A DNA stretch of 64,000 nucleotides from Diplolepis rosae (taxonomy: Eukaryota; Arthropoda; Insecta; Hymenoptera; Diplolepididae), in NCBI GenBank assembly GCA_030998225.1, contig JAPYXD010000023.1, forward strand, positions 62,001 through 126,000, written 5' to 3'. Positions 1-11,296 of this stretch are shown in pieces; positions within the stretch are counted from its first letter, which is position 1, and each line of letters starts with the position of its first letter. Made by a program: the position numbers and the translations under genes. The notes below the pieces were generated by a model, which worked only from the letters and a program-made list of their open reading frames with translations, had not been told where the DNA came from and ran no database searches.

Positions 1-128
1 AATGACATAAAAAACGACGTAAAAAACTGTCCCAATTTTTAACTTCGTTTTTTACGTGATTTTTGACGTCGTTTTTTACGTCATTTTTGACGTAATTTTT
101 GACGTCGTTTTTTACGTCAAGTTTTTCA
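1..128. repeat. Short-period GACGTC / TTTTTACGTC tandem repeat
   Basis: The first 128 bases alternate TTTTTGACGTCG and TTTTTTACGTCA with a period of about 12, or 24 for the double unit. The array is probably cut by the window edge. GACGTC and TGACGTAA-like words recur, so CREB/ATF-like sites appear by chance of composition; no function is inferred. Confidence 0.75.
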
Positions 129-850
129 ATAGGGGTGTGTGTACGCTGCATGGTGTGTCTGAGCGAGTGCGAGTGTGGGGGGTAAAAATGTAAAATTGTA
201 ATAAAAAGCGGGGAGACTAATGTTGAATAAAGGGTACTTTTGTTGTTAGAATGGTAAATATGATGAGTTTTATTTAAAGTAGATATGCATTCTTTAGTGT
301 TAATTAGCAAAGCTTTCCGACGGTGACTGTAGCATCAGTTCGCCCCCACGAAATCCCTCTCCACGGAGCTAGACGGGCAGGGGATTTCGTCATCACCCCT
401 TTTGGGTGGTTGGCGCCCTTCTATTTATATTTAAAAATAAAATTGGTTCATATCGTGCTATTGATGGAATGATGAGAAATTTACGTGGTCGCCAATTTGT
501 GGCGTCGCTTTGCCACCATTACCCTAAGTGGCGGTAAGGCGCGTCATAGTATATGCACTAACACGTGCCCACATAATGGTAGTTCATGTGCAGGGATATA
601 AGCGGCGCTAGTTGCTAGCGGCCCACCACCTTTCCATTAGGTTTGCACGGCCTGGTGTTTTCCTACGTAATTTAATGGACTGAATATGAAAAAAATACTG
701 AAAAAAATCACTGAGGTATCCTCGTCCTTGAAAATCTACAGTCAGGGTCACATTTCATTTTTTGCATAAGCGAAAGTTGGAAATGGCTTTCTAGCGTCAT
801 TGATGCGTTAAAAATGGGAAAAGCAGTGAAAAAATAATCCTCAAAGCATC
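129..850. other. Non-coding stretch, moderately GC-rich core at 300-660
   Basis: No convincing coding frame is seen. Bases 300-660 are richer in GC than their surroundings and contain short inverted words such as the GCTAGTTGCTAGC stretch near 607. This could be a decayed terminus of an unidentified element, but no partner repeat is visible in the window. Confidence 0.4.
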
Positions 851-1035
851 TTTGACCTTGAAACTAAGATTTTCAAGGTCAAGGGTGTCTGCGGGAATTT
901 TTTTACTATTTTTTACGTATTCATCGCATCAAACAACATACGAAAACCTTCTTAAAACTTGGCTTATATTAGAAATAAAATTTGACCTCGAATTGGCGAT
1001 TTTCAAGGTCAAGGATGTCTGCGGGAATTTTTTAA
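851..1035. repeat. Two-unit repeat with TTTTCAAGGTCAAGG core
   Basis: Two diverged units start at about 851 and 981 (period about 130). Each reads TTTGACCT(T/C)GAA, then GATTTTCAAGGTCAAGG, then TGTCTGCGGGAATTTTTT. A weaker related word is present near 727. The one short open frame across it is low-complexity and is not proposed as a gene. Confidence 0.6.
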
Positions 1036-1326
1036 ATTATTTTTTTCATAATCAGCTTGTGAAATTACATAGAAATACCCTCTCAAATTCTACCTGAGAT
1101 ATCCAGTGATTTTATGCATAAATTTTGCATTTTATAAGACGTCGATTTGTACTAAAATTTCCCCGCAGCTAAAAGGTTAATTTTAATTTATACATTCTCA
1201 ATTCAGTCCGAAGGTAATTCTTAAAACTCCAAACCTGCCTGGCGTTGAAAAATATCAAATTAATGTCGAAGCCCCATTAAAAATATTGTGAAATGTAAAT
1301 TGTTCGTAGCGTTCACCACAATTGTA

Positions 1327-1737
1327 AACAATACAGAATGGGATGATTGGATTGAATTGGCAATATTTCCTTATAATAAAAGCGTTCATGAAGGAACAAA
1401 ATGAACTTCTTACGAGTTAGTTTTTGGAAAATTAGCACGATTGTTATCCAGTGATCTTTCAGAGCACGAAAAACTAGAAACTTACATGTTAAAATTATTT
1501 ACAAAACTATATGAAATGCGTAGAATAGCAAAAAAGAATTTAATTGCATCTGAAAAAAAAGAAACATAATACTATGATAGAAAAATTTATCCACAAAATT
1601 TCAAAATCGGAGATAGTGCATATTTATTGGAAGCTGGAGAATTAAAGAAATTCGAAAATCAATACTCAGGACCGTGTGTAGTACTTGAAATATTAGAAGG
1701 AAACATAAAAACTTCGGTTAGAAAAAAAATATATTAA
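1327..1737 (+). pseudogene. Ty3/gypsy-type integrase C-terminal remnant
   Basis: Translating forward with tolerance for frame breaks gives the end of a retrotransposon integrase: WDDWIELAIF, then a SVHEGTK block followed by YELVFGK, then a basic helix with LYEMRRIAKKNL, then YYDRK and a chromo-like tail with GPCVVLEILEG. These words match the region just after the DDE catalytic core of insect gypsy/errantivirus-like Pol proteins, where integrase binds DNA ends. At least two in-frame stops and a shift break it (for example the stop after HEGTK and the one after SEKKET near 1570), and no protease, RT or LTR is attached. It is a dead fragment. Family assignment is firm; clade is not. Confidence 0.75.
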
Positions 1738-2646
1738 TTGATTTAGACTTTTATATATAACCCCACCAGCAACTAATTATTAGCAATTTCCATATTTTGG
1801 CCATATTTATTTATGAATGGAATATTTAATTACGATGACTGCAACGTACCAAATTGTTCTCAAGATATAATAAATCCATAAATAATTAAAGACATAATTC
1901 TAATCATTAAATTAAGAGGACACAATCTATGTTTTTTATGATTTACTGAGAAGCTTACGGCAAAAAGTCATTTTTTCTTATTTTCATCAAGAAAAATATA
2001 AACATGAGAACTTAATCTATACCAAGGATTACAGACTCTATAAATTCAACGGGACGAGAAGAATCAAAATCAGAAAAAAAATATATATAAAACCAAAACT
2101 TTAGGTATTGTGAATTATGTAAGAATTATGAAGGATTCCAATTCTTTTCCTCTTTTTATAATAGAATTACTTATCACTTTCTTGGTAATTTATGAATATT
2201 TTCGCACATTATGAAATTCTCTCATATAATATGATAATTATAGATAACGAAAATTGTCCGGAAATTTTCATAAGATAATACACTCCCTTCCAGTATAGGA
2301 GTTAATGAGTTCTATGTATAGAAAAATACTTAAATTTTTTTTTAATGTAAATATAAAGTTTTTTCGTTAAAGTGAATCTTACTGATGCTATTCTAAAGCA
2401 GAATATTCTTCAAAATAAAATATGAAGTTTTTGTTTCAGGATTTGAATATAAAGAACGGGAAATGTTATTAGCGAGATTAGCCAAAGTTTAAATGATATA
2501 AAAAGTAAGATCAAAATACGATTTTAGAGTTTTAAATGTTCAAATTATTTAATGTGTAAAGTTTCTGGTAATGTAACAATGTTTATAGCTATATGTATAA
2601 TACTATTGACAAATATAGGGAAAAAAAGAATCCAAGCATAGTTCAG
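1738..2646. other. AT-rich stretch without recognisable gene
   Basis: Continuous AT-rich sequence with frequent stops in all frames. It could include the decayed downstream part of the gypsy-like element, since it follows the integrase directly, but no conserved word was recognised. Confidence 0.4.
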
Positions 2647-3180
2647 CACAATAGTATATTACGTGCCTAGGCGCACAATGAGGGTTATTGCTTGACGAGC
2701 GACAATGCTCGCAGGAGATCGAAGCCGAGGCGCGATCAGTCCTGCGAGCATTGTAGCGAGTCTCGTAATTTCCCGAATTGTGTGCATTGGCACGTATTCT
2801 ATTTTATGTGACTTCGGTGCGTATACGAGTTTTTATGCGTACACTGGAATCTAATCTAGTATTGTAGTTGTTTGCGGCGCTAGTCATTACACTTGATATG
2901 TCACGATTAGTCCCGGCAATTTTGATTTTATCGATCTTGTGTAGTAGTAATGGATTTTAATAGACGCATGCGCAGTTCAAATGTACAAGGCTTTGCCAGT
3001 AAGGTGCTGACGCTGTAGGAAGAAAAATAAGAAGAAGATTGTGCTCCGTTGCATGGCTATAGGCGCATGCGCAGTTCAATTTTTACATTTCATTTCTCTG
3101 TAGCGCAATATACTACATTGCGCTACTGTTAACTGTAGCGAAAAAATGAGTTTGCGCGCCGGTGGCACATAAAAAATATT
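2647..3180. repeat. TIR element copy 1 (CACAATAGTATATTACGTGCC family), with inserted hairpin
   Basis: This segment matches the reverse complement of 63505-63944 almost base for base over more than 400 bp, so it is a dispersed mobile repeat. The ends are related as short imperfect inverted repeats (TATTACGTGCC and GGCACATAAAA). Inside are two GCGCATGCGCAGTTCAA motifs and the palindromic TAGCGCAATATACTACATTGCGCTA. Copy 1 carries roughly 100 extra bases that copy 2 lacks; they contain a perfect 13-bp stem (2704-2716 with 2740-2752, AATGCTCGCAGGA). There is no coding capacity. It is probably a non-autonomous DNA transposon; superfamily undetermined. Confidence 0.7.
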
Positions 3181-3808
3181 AGAATTCTTGTACAAGGCCT
3201 ATTTATTCAGCGAACAAAACGAGCCTGGAGATGAATTTGATATATCATTGAAACATTATTCAGAAAAAAAATATTATTGTATAAATGGACCGGCACTTGC
3301 GGCAACAAAGAGGTCACAAACCAATAAATTATACTACGCCAGAACCAAATAAAAAATGTATACGGTAAATTTCATTTGTTATCATGGAACTTTTAAAAAA
3401 ATAGTTATTCCGAACTTAATCTCTGACTTTAAGTGATGTGACAGACTACTTATAGAATAAAATTAAAGCATGTACTGTAAATGGGAAATAAAAATATATT
3501 GGAATATGTTGATTTCGTCCTCATGTTCAAACAAAAGGAAGAAGATGTCACCTTCCGTCATTATCGCGGTCGTATACACATAGGTCTGGACACTCTAGGA
3601 CTATAGCATTGGCCGTGGGTGTCGCGATTTTGAGGCCAAACTGTGTAGTTCCTGAGTCGACTGCTTGGTGCGCTGCAATCTGGAAGTAAATGTAGCCTAT
3701 TCCAAGCACTGCTACTACCGGCGCGGCAGAGCTGTTAACTGTAATCATGCTGTTTAGATAAAACTTTTGTGAAAATGATGTTCAGTGTATTTATGAATTA
3801 ATGTGCTG
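3181..3808. other. Spacer with an unassigned 66-codon frame on the minus strand
   Basis: A minus-strand frame (3548-3748) opens with MITVNSSAAPVVAVLGIGYIYF, giving one hydrophobic stretch, then SGTTQFGLKIATPT. Base composition is higher in GC than the flanks. No homologue was recognised and there is no neighbouring exon evidence, so it is not called as a gene. Confidence 0.25.
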
Positions 3809-4737
3809 TTTTTACATTCTCATCATATGAGAAGGTATTGGTTTTATGTGAAAAATGACATTCGAAATTTTCATCAAATCTTTACGTTTTGAGACCCCCT
3901 GAGTCAGAAAAAATGGTTTTTACGAAAGTGTCTGTCTGTCTGTCTGTGTCTGTCTGTAGTAGGTCGTGTGCGGCATAACTCTCGATAGAATTATCAGATT
4001 GAATTGAGCTTTGGCAAACTTTATCGGAGCCGAAGAAGTAAGGACAAGTTCGTTAACCAGCCACATCCAATCAGAATTGAGGGGTTGAGCACTAATTTTG
4101 TGTTTTTGAAAATAATTTTTTGAAAAAATCAAAAATTTCAATACTGGTTTTAGATAGTGCTCATAAATCTCTACAAATTATCCTGATAACATTTTTTGAT
4201 AAAATCAAAATTAGAAATGTTACAGCATATTAAAACTTGAAAAAAGTCAATATCAAAATTCCATTTTCCAGTTAAATTATACGAGATACGAAAAAACGTT
4301 ATAATACAATATTATTTTCTACATAAAGACCTACAAATTTGAATTGTAACATTTTTTCATAAAATGCATATTTTTCTTTTTAATTTAAAAAAAAAATTAT
4401 TTAAAAATACGATTAGAATTCAAGAATTCCATTTTTTAGACAAAATATGTGAGATACAAAAAAAACTTTGAGATGAAAAATTGTTTGGCTAAATAAGGTC
4501 TACACATTCTTATCGAGAAATTTCTCGACAGGATGTATATTTTAATTTTTTGATTTTTAATATTGAAAAAATTCGATTTTTTTCACCAAAATATGTGAGA
4601 TACGAAATAAGCCTTGTTCTGCAAAATCGTTTTCTTAAATAAAGTCTACGATTGTTTTTCCTTTTTGAGATATTTTGAAGAAAATAAATAAATCATTTTA
4701 ATCATGCAATTTATTAAAAAGTTACTGAAATGTATAC
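3809..4737 (+). mobile_element. Helentron-associated (HINE/DINE-1-like) element, copy 1, 3'-truncated
   Basis: It starts TTTTTACATTCTCATCAT and continues ATGAGAAGGTATTGGTTTTA, then a GTCT microsatellite near 3930, then a long AT-rich body. The same body is present at 33657-34816 (same strand) and 52836-54172 (opposite strand). The order of subterminal inverted repeat, GTCT microsatellite, AT-rich body and GC hairpin end is the published architecture of DINE-1/HINE non-autonomous Helentrons. This copy stops at GAAATGTATAC (4737), so it lacks the GC-palindrome 3' end. It abuts P-element coding sequence and donates that frame's first ATG (4730). There is no Rep/helicase coding. Confidence 0.65.
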
Positions 4738-6981
4738 GTTCAGTGATTTAACTGATTTCGGTGATGATGGTCCCAAAGCAGAAAATATAAACGATCAAGC
4801 TACCCACGGCTTTGTATTAATGTTCCAGCCATTGGCGTCATCATATATACAAACCGCTGCAGTTTTTGCTTCTAATGGGCCAGTAAAAGGTGAAGAATTA
4901 GCTAAAATTGTAGTTAAAGGAATGATTTTTCTTGAAGATTGTGGAATCAAAGTTCATTCCATAATTTCGGATGATGCTTCGACCAACAAAAAAATGAATA
5001 CGGAGCTTGGCGTAAATGAAAAACTAAAAAATACTAAAAACTGGTTTGTACATCCCAATGATGTCACTAGAAAAGTATTTGTTTTTTCTGACGTCTCGCA
5101 TGTCATAAAAAATATAAGAAATCGTTTATACGATAAACGTAGATTGAAAGAAAGTCTTAAAATGTAATTCTTCCAAGTATAAGTATACGAAATTTTGAGT
5201 AATCATTCACGATTGAAATTATTTAATAATTTTCAGCTTGATCCGAATGAAGATTACGTTGACTGGAAATTTATAGAGCACCTATATATGACTGATATTA
5301 AGCTAACAGCTTTTGATAGATTAGCTCCGAAGATAACTAAAAGACATGTGCAGCTTCATTCGACGGCTAAAATGCGCGTATTTTTAGCTACACAAGTGAG
5401 TTTTTGATAAGATATTGCGAAGAATCGAGTAATTTTTGATTTCATAATTCATATATTGTTAAAAAAAATTCTAAATAATATTTCTTGCAACTTTGTAAAT
5501 TAAACATAAAAAATAATTAAATATAACATTGATGTAAACAAAATCTTATACGAATAATTTTTTTTTAGGTTTTTAGTGAATCTGTTGCAGATGCACTTAC
5601 TTTTTACAACTCTCAAAATATTCCTGACTTTGAAGGCTGCGAAGCAACTGTAAATTTTGCTTTAAAAATTGATAGTATGTTGGACGCTCTGAATAGGAAA
5701 ATATGACTTTAAATATTTATTGACTGGCAGAGTAAATCAGGACAATTTGGAAGAGGGTAACTTGTCAACACATGAAATGGTTGTAATGATCATCCATCGT
5801 GTTCTACTTTCCTATCGCTATATAAGATACTATCAGTATACAGTATTTTAAAACCTCCTATGTATGGAAATTGCTCGGTGACAAACGAAGACAGTCCTAA
5901 AAATCTAATTACCTTGGCTGATTTTAAAGCGTTACATGGTAAAGAATCACTTAATTATACAGCTCAAGTTAAATCTATAAAAAGAAAATTAGATGAAGTT
6001 ATAATTAAAAAAGATTGGGACATTGATGATATTTTGGAAGATCACGACTACTCAAAACCTGAAACCATCGATTGCGTAGTGTATTTTGCAACAGGTCTCA
6101 TTTTTTAAACATTGAAAATTTTTATCATGCTTAAACTGTTATGTGCCACAAAGGTTTTATTATGCTTCGAAAATTTAACGCTTTGAAAATAATGTAATTA
6201 CTAATATTTAGAGTCAAATTTGACTAAATGAACTGAAATATAATTAAAATAACCAAGCTCTTACATAAATATTGTTTATGTACATACTGAGCTTTTTGTT
6301 AAGTCTGCGCTCCTAGTCTTACTGCAACAGTAGTTAATTTATAGCAAATTAAATGTTTCAGCAAAGTATAGTCTATTCATCATCTTCCACAAACATTTGA
6401 GGTAAAATTTGTTATGTAGTTTATGTTAATGTTTACAATGTATAAAAATATTTATGTCCTCCAATACAATTGAGAATATGTTCCAAATTGTAATTTTCTA
6501 TATTAGTGCTCTTATATTTATTCTTTTATAGGATATTTATGTAGACAGATTTTAAAAAATACAGTGGCTGTGAAACATGTCGCAACGCATTTACGACTAC
6601 GAGTTCAACGAAATCGGTCGCTAAACTGATCAATATTAAATCGAAAGGAGGACTGGTGTATAGTAATTTAAAATTTTTTGATCTTATTATTATATAATAG
6701 TATATAATCTTATTATTATATAATTATTATATAATAGTTTCACAGAATATTGCTTCGCTAAGCACGTCACATCTATACATGTGTTTGACTTTGTTATGGA
6801 AGGAGTTTTTTCATCTTATAAATACACTTTTCCTTGCTTAGAACATGCGTCTGAAATTCTATCTTATGCTTTATACTATTACATTAGACTAAGAATGAGA
6901 CAATATACTCTTCAGATGCATCAAACATCACGGAAAGAATTTGTGTCTTTGAAAAAACAAGCAGAATTGAAAAAAACCTAG
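4738..6981 (+). pseudogene. P-element-type (THAP9-like) transposase, 5'-truncated, introns retained
   Basis: Exons: 4738-5163; 5237-5395; 5569 to about 5750; about 5850-6094; 6532 to about 6981. Consensus GT/AG borders join them in frame (GT at 5164, 5396 and 6095; AG ending at 5236, 5568 and 6531). Recognisable words in order are FGDDGPKAEN, GPVKGEELAKIV, HSIISDDASTNKK, FSDVSHVIKNIRN (RNase H-like catalytic region), AFDRLAPKITKRHV (GTP-binding insertion), LLTGRVNQDNLEE, CETCRNAF and FDFVMEGVFSSYKY near the C-terminus. The N-terminal THAP DNA-binding domain is missing: coding begins where the HINE ends. A stop near 5703 with a frame change, a deletion after NLEEG, and an AT microsatellite at about 6676-6735 break the ORF. 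In P-type elements this enzyme cuts and pastes DNA. This copy must be inactive. Confidence 0.85.
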
Positions 6982-7740
6982 CTTCATTTTAAAAACTGTT
7001 GATTTTTATCAAGCATACGAATGTTTACTTGATTTAGAAATAAATTTAACAATGAAAAAAAAAAAGAAAAAATTCGTATCATTAATCAATCCCGCCCAAT
7101 GTTTACACTTTTATCCCCGTAAATCAAAGTTTTTTTTTCATCTTTGAATTGTTAAATTGTACTGTCAATAAATATAATGCTTATTCAAACAAAGTATAGT
7201 CTTGTGATGCTCGATCAAATAAAAATTTTTATGGAAGCGAAAAAATTAAAGTCTTGATTTTCAAATTTGAGCGCCGTGCTCCATTCTTACTTCTAGATTG
7301 CAGCGCTCGGTGCGGCAGTTTATGGAAGCTCACGTTTTGTCCTCGAAATGTGAACGCCCCCCACCACCGAAGTGTTCAGACCTGTGTATATGACCATGGT
7401 CATTATTACAAATGCAATTTCGCATGATGAAAATTTCCTTTTCTCTCTTATGGAAATTTTAAATCAAAGAATTAATTCATAAAGGAAGAAGCTTTATTTA
7501 TAATATCTACATTTAGTAATTACGAATATAATGTTTAAAAACAGATCAGATTCAGAATAGCGGGAAAGGAACAATGGATAATTTGAATTATATTTAGCGA
7601 ACATTTAGATCTGTTTTAAATCATTGAACAATAAATGAATTGCCATTGCATTCTGGAAGATTATGAAACGCGCTAAGCATTATATTTAAACGTTTGTAGT
7701 CGGAAAAATAAATTATAAATTATTATGTACGCCAAGCAGA
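6982..7740. other. Non-coding flank 3' of the P-element remnant
   Basis: AT-rich apart from a short GC-rich patch at about 7265-7400. No terminal inverted repeat of a P element was recognised. No gene. Confidence 0.4.
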
Positions 7741-8770
7741 GCGCGCAGAGGTCCCCCACCACGTACGAGCGAGATATAGGGAAGGACCGCAGCACTGGAA
7801 CGGCAGTTCGCCCGGGGCGGCGAGCCGGGTCACACCGGAGCGTCGCACTGGATGGGCGGCAGGAGACGACTCTTCTGATGGGTGCTCCCATAGAAGGGTA
7901 TCACCGCACCGACCGACCCCATACCTGGAGGAACCAGACCCAGCGTTGACGGATGGGCGCTCCCATGGTCAGCTCTCGGTGTGAGTGCGCACTCAGCGTC
8001 AGGTGCCCCTGACTGAGTTCTACCTGGAGCAGCAACCGAACCTGCCCGAAGTAACCCAGACGCACGAACGAACCGACCCGAACGCTGATGAACACTACCG
8101 AACACTGACCGACCGCACTACGAACACAACCGAACCGACACGAACACTCCCGAACGCTGACGAACACTACCGAACACTGACCGACCGCACTACGAACACT
8201 ACGAACACTATCTAACCGATCCGAACACTCCCGAACGCTGACGAGCACTACGAACACTACCGACCGGCACTCCCGAGTACTACCGAACATTACCGAACAC
8301 ATACCGCGCGTAACCAACTTCTCCCAGGGCGTTCAGACCCAAACGTCACGACAGATCGACCGTCCGACATACCTGAAACGTCGGCCCTACGGATACCGCA
8401 GTGGCCGAGGTCTAGAGTACGACCCAGACGGAAGGCCAACGCGCCCTAGGTAAGGGCCGGACTCGACGACACATTATGTACGCACGACGACTAACTTAGG
8501 AAAATATATGTTTTGTGAACTGCGATGTATCGACCAGATGACCGGTCCACTACGACCGCAGCGACCACCAGGCCTGTGTCCACACTTGCGCACACCATCG
8601 GCGTTTTTCTCACATCACACACACACACACATGTACGCACACACCCACTCCACTCATTCACGCACACTGACACCGCCACACTTTAACCTATTGTAATTAC
8701 ACTCACATGAACACTCTTTTTTATCTGTACTTATTAATTAATATTTATTTTATGAATAAACATTTTATTA
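7741..8770 (+). repeat. GC-rich hairpin module, copy 1 (hairpin unit, CGAACAC array, CA repeat)
   Basis: Three successive parts recur in the same order at 21490-22960 and, inverted, at 43940-45210. Part 1 is a hairpin unit with GATGGGTGCTCCCAT, a GTCAGCTC stem and the near-palindrome TCAGGTGCCCCTGA (about 7998). Part 2 is a CCGAACACTGACCGAACG-like array (8070-8310). Part 3 is a segment with GGATACCGC(A/T)GTGGCC followed by (CA)n near 8618-8645. Many overlapping open frames occur on both strands here; they are composition artefacts. The modular conservation says repeat element; the family is not recognised. Confidence 0.6.
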
Positions 8771-8936
8771 TTTTTCATTTAAATCTAACCAGACTCGATT
8801 CATTTCATCACCTACTCCCCCACTTCTACCGAACCCTGGCTGACTGAAGCGTCTGGCAGCAAGGGGGAAAGTAGGGATGTTGCATATTTTTTATACAAGA
8901 TATGAGATTTAAAAAAAACGTTCAGATCGGAAATTA

Positions 8937-9355
8937 TTAGGTGTGCAACTAATTTCCCGCTGTTTTTTTTTTATGAAAATGCAACTTTATTGCGAAAAAA
9001 TGGTTACAAATTAATTATTCAAAGTATTGCACGTAGTTAGCTACAACTATTGCCCATTTTTCTGGTAGGGTTCGAATACCGTTACGCTAAAAGTATTTAT
9101 CTTTTGAAGCTATCTACGAATCAAGCCATTTTTCGATGTCTTCATATGAGCGGAACTGCTGATCAGTCAGACCATGGCCATCGACCGGAACAAGTAATAA
9201 CCGGACGGCGCAATATCTGGTGAATACGGCGGGTGGGGTAGGACTTCCTATTTGAGTATTTCCAGGTAGGTTTCAACTGGTTTGGCAACGTAAGGCCGAA
9301 CGTTTTCATGCTGTATAATCACTTTTTCGTGCCTCTGCTCGTATTGTGGCCGTTT
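8937..9355 (-). mobile_element. Mariner 3' fragment (TTAGGTGTGCAACTAA TIR)
   Basis: The left edge reads TTAGGTGTGCAACTAATTTC, the same terminal inverted repeat that bounds the mariners at 17887 and 47211-48041. Reading the minus strand gives the decayed C-terminal third of a mariner transposase (words equivalent to PPYSPDIAPSDYYLFRSM and LPEKWAIVV), with several stops. It ends abruptly at about 9355, where the sequence matching other copies (GGCCACAATACGAGCAGAGG in reverse) stops. Dead. Confidence 0.75.
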
Positions 9356-9561
9356 ATAAGTTTAAGAACGGTAAAACAAAAAACGTAGTGGAAGGCCGCA
9401 AGTGTACGAAGACGCGGAATTGGATCAAGATTCGTGCCAAACGCAAGAGGAACAATACTGTGGACAATACTTCGAATAAAACATAAGGTTCCGTTCTTTC
9501 ACAATAAATGCCCAATTTTTTATAAAAATTTACATAAAAAAAAATAATAATAATAAAAAAC

Positions 9562-10095
9562 AAAACTACTCGTCAACATTTCGGTGCTCTTCCAGCACCC
9601 TCTTCAAGGCTGAAATTCTAAAAATGTAGAAATAATTATGTCTCCTATCACCCTCCATGCGAACGTAGAACCTTCTCCATGGACGCCAACAGGAAACTGT
9701 AACAACGCTTTGTGAATCCCTCCCTATTAAGTACCTGAATGACCCTAAGGGTCATTCAATAAAATGTTAATCGTTTCGCAGAATCAAGAAACTTCAAGAA
9801 AATTTACAGTGGAACATTGTCTTTAAATATAACCCATCATGCTGTCATAACAACCATTGTACTTAACCAAATCCATTTTTAAATTGATAGAATATGTTCC
9901 CTCTCTTTTTATATATAACATCTTTATAAATTCTCTCTTCCCCTTATTACTTTCCGAGTGAAAAATCTCTACATTGTTCCAGTCGAAGTCATGATCAGCG
10001 TATTCCTTTCCATGATCAGACAAAACATTATGCTAATTACACTTTCCCCCAAGATTCTTTTTGTGTTCTTCTATAATTTATACTTTTTTTTGGAC
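9562..10095 (-). pseudogene. Penelope-like element 3' part with GIY-YIG endonuclease remnant
   Basis: The minus-strand frame (10023 to 9823, extendable to about 10090 with frame tolerance) reads HKKNLGGKCNWHNVLSDH, then FDWNNVEIF and KREFIKMLYIKRE. This is the tail of the GIY-YIG endonuclease of Penelope-like retroelements: H/N-rich, then DWxNV, then a K-E-MLxIK helix. Downstream on the same strand, about 9567-9620 holds the CTTGAAGAGGG / CCGAAATGTTG stem-loop typical of Penelope 3' ends. No reverse transcriptase is attached, so this is a 5'-truncated remnant. Confidence 0.65.
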
Positions 10096-10588
10096 GTTGG
10101 GGGAATTTGAGTTAGTAGTGATACAGGTTCGAGTTCAGGTTTGAATTGTATTCACTTGGATTGGAGGTCAAATTTTAATAATTGCTCTTAACCCTTCCGA
10201 GATATACAAATTCGATTCGGAAAAATGGTCGGGCGGCAACTGTTGCGGAATTATTGAATTGAATAGTAGTCAAGCCATGGTTCCAGTTCAAGCGAATACC
10301 TTTCGGGCTCAATGACACACCCGGTCACCGTTATCCAAAGTTCCAGCGATCCCCCTTACGTACCCTTTGCTTCCATTGTAGGGAACTAGGTCTAACCGTA
10401 ACCGTAACCTTACGCCGCAATGGAAATCACTTATCTCGCCAGTCACTATTTTTTTTCAACCTATGTAGCTTGAGATTAACGTCCCAAACTTGTTTCGAGT
10501 CCCGTTATATCGTCCCGACTTAACAATTATCGATCCTATTCTGTCGCAAAGTTACAATTTTTTTGTAGTATCATGATACCGGCACCTA

Positions 10589-11294
10589 CAAGGTGCGTTC
10601 CAAAATAAACAAGACTTTTTCAAAATCGCTGTTTATAGTGGCGCTCTCTTCTGATGGGAGTAGGAGTTGGAAAGGTACATCCTTGACTGACGTTCTGTGA
10701 AAATTTCATGACCAACGGACAATTAGAAGCCGAGTTATTGCTTTATAAGGGACAGTGTGTTTATAGCATCGGTCGAAGAATGAACTTCAGACAAAGAGCG
10801 AATATTAAGTTTTTTTTGAAACTTGGTAAAACTTTTACTGAAAGGTTTGAATTAATGAAACAAGTGTATCGTGACAATTGTTTATTCTGTGCCAGAGTCC
10901 ATGAGTGGTTTAAACGATTCAAAGAAGGTCTTGAAGACATCAAGGACGACGAACATCCCGGCCAGGAAAGTTTCGTGATTACACCGAGTAATATTGAAAT
11001 TGTGCGTGAATTTATCAAAAATGAGCCAAAATCTTCTTTGCGACACATGGCAATGGAATTAAACATGTCAAAAGATTCAATTCATCGCATTTTGACCGAA
11101 AATTCGCCGGCTCATCGTTCGACGCTTATCACTGATTTTTTTACCAAAAATCACATTTTATTTTTATATATATATTTTTACAGTTTATCGAGGCCGGAGG
11201 GGACTATTTTGAATAAATAAACTCGAATTTATCAGAACAAAGCTCCTGTCGTTTCTATTTTAGCTCAGTCTCGTTTATTTTGGAACGCATCTTG
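10589..11294 (+). mobile_element. Mariner deletion derivative with both TIRs and TA duplication
   Basis: The left end CAAGGTGCGTTCCAAAATAA and the right end (reverse complement CAAGATGCGTTCCAAAATAA) form 27-bp inverted repeats with two mismatches. They are flanked by TA at 10587-10588 and 11295-11296. At 706 bp it is about half the length of an autonomous mariner. It keeps the N-terminal helix-turn-helix coding and a small C-terminal scrap but no catalytic core. It could only move in trans. Confidence 0.85.
10708..11220 (+). pseudogene. Internally deleted mariner transposase (DNA-binding half)
   Basis: A 170-codon frame opens inside the 706-bp mariner. Residues about 28-130 hold the paired helix-turn-helix DNA-binding region: QRANIKFFLKLGKTFTE, then VHEWFKRFKEG, DDEHPGQ, and SLRHMAMELNMSKDSIHRIL. 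After HRILTENS the frame jumps to AHRSTLITDFFTKN, which belongs near the C-terminus of this lineage, so the whole DD34D catalytic domain is gone. The frame is still open, which raises the possibility of a TIR-binding competitor, but expression is unknown. Confidence 0.7.
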
Positions 11295-11296
11295 TA

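Noticed and set aside
3548..3748. 66-codon minus-strand frame with hydrophobic start
   Set aside because: No homologue recognised and no exon context; kept only as a note in the spacer entry.
7673..8317. Overlapping long frames on both strands in GC-rich module 1
   Set aside because: Low-complexity CGAACACTACC repeats leave several frames open at once; the same happens in modules 2 and 3.
9354..9563. Frames between the mariner fragment and the Penelope-like remnant
   Set aside because: The forward reading has a basic peptide (KFKNGKTKNVVEGRKCTKTR) that looks protein-like, but it has no start context or family match.
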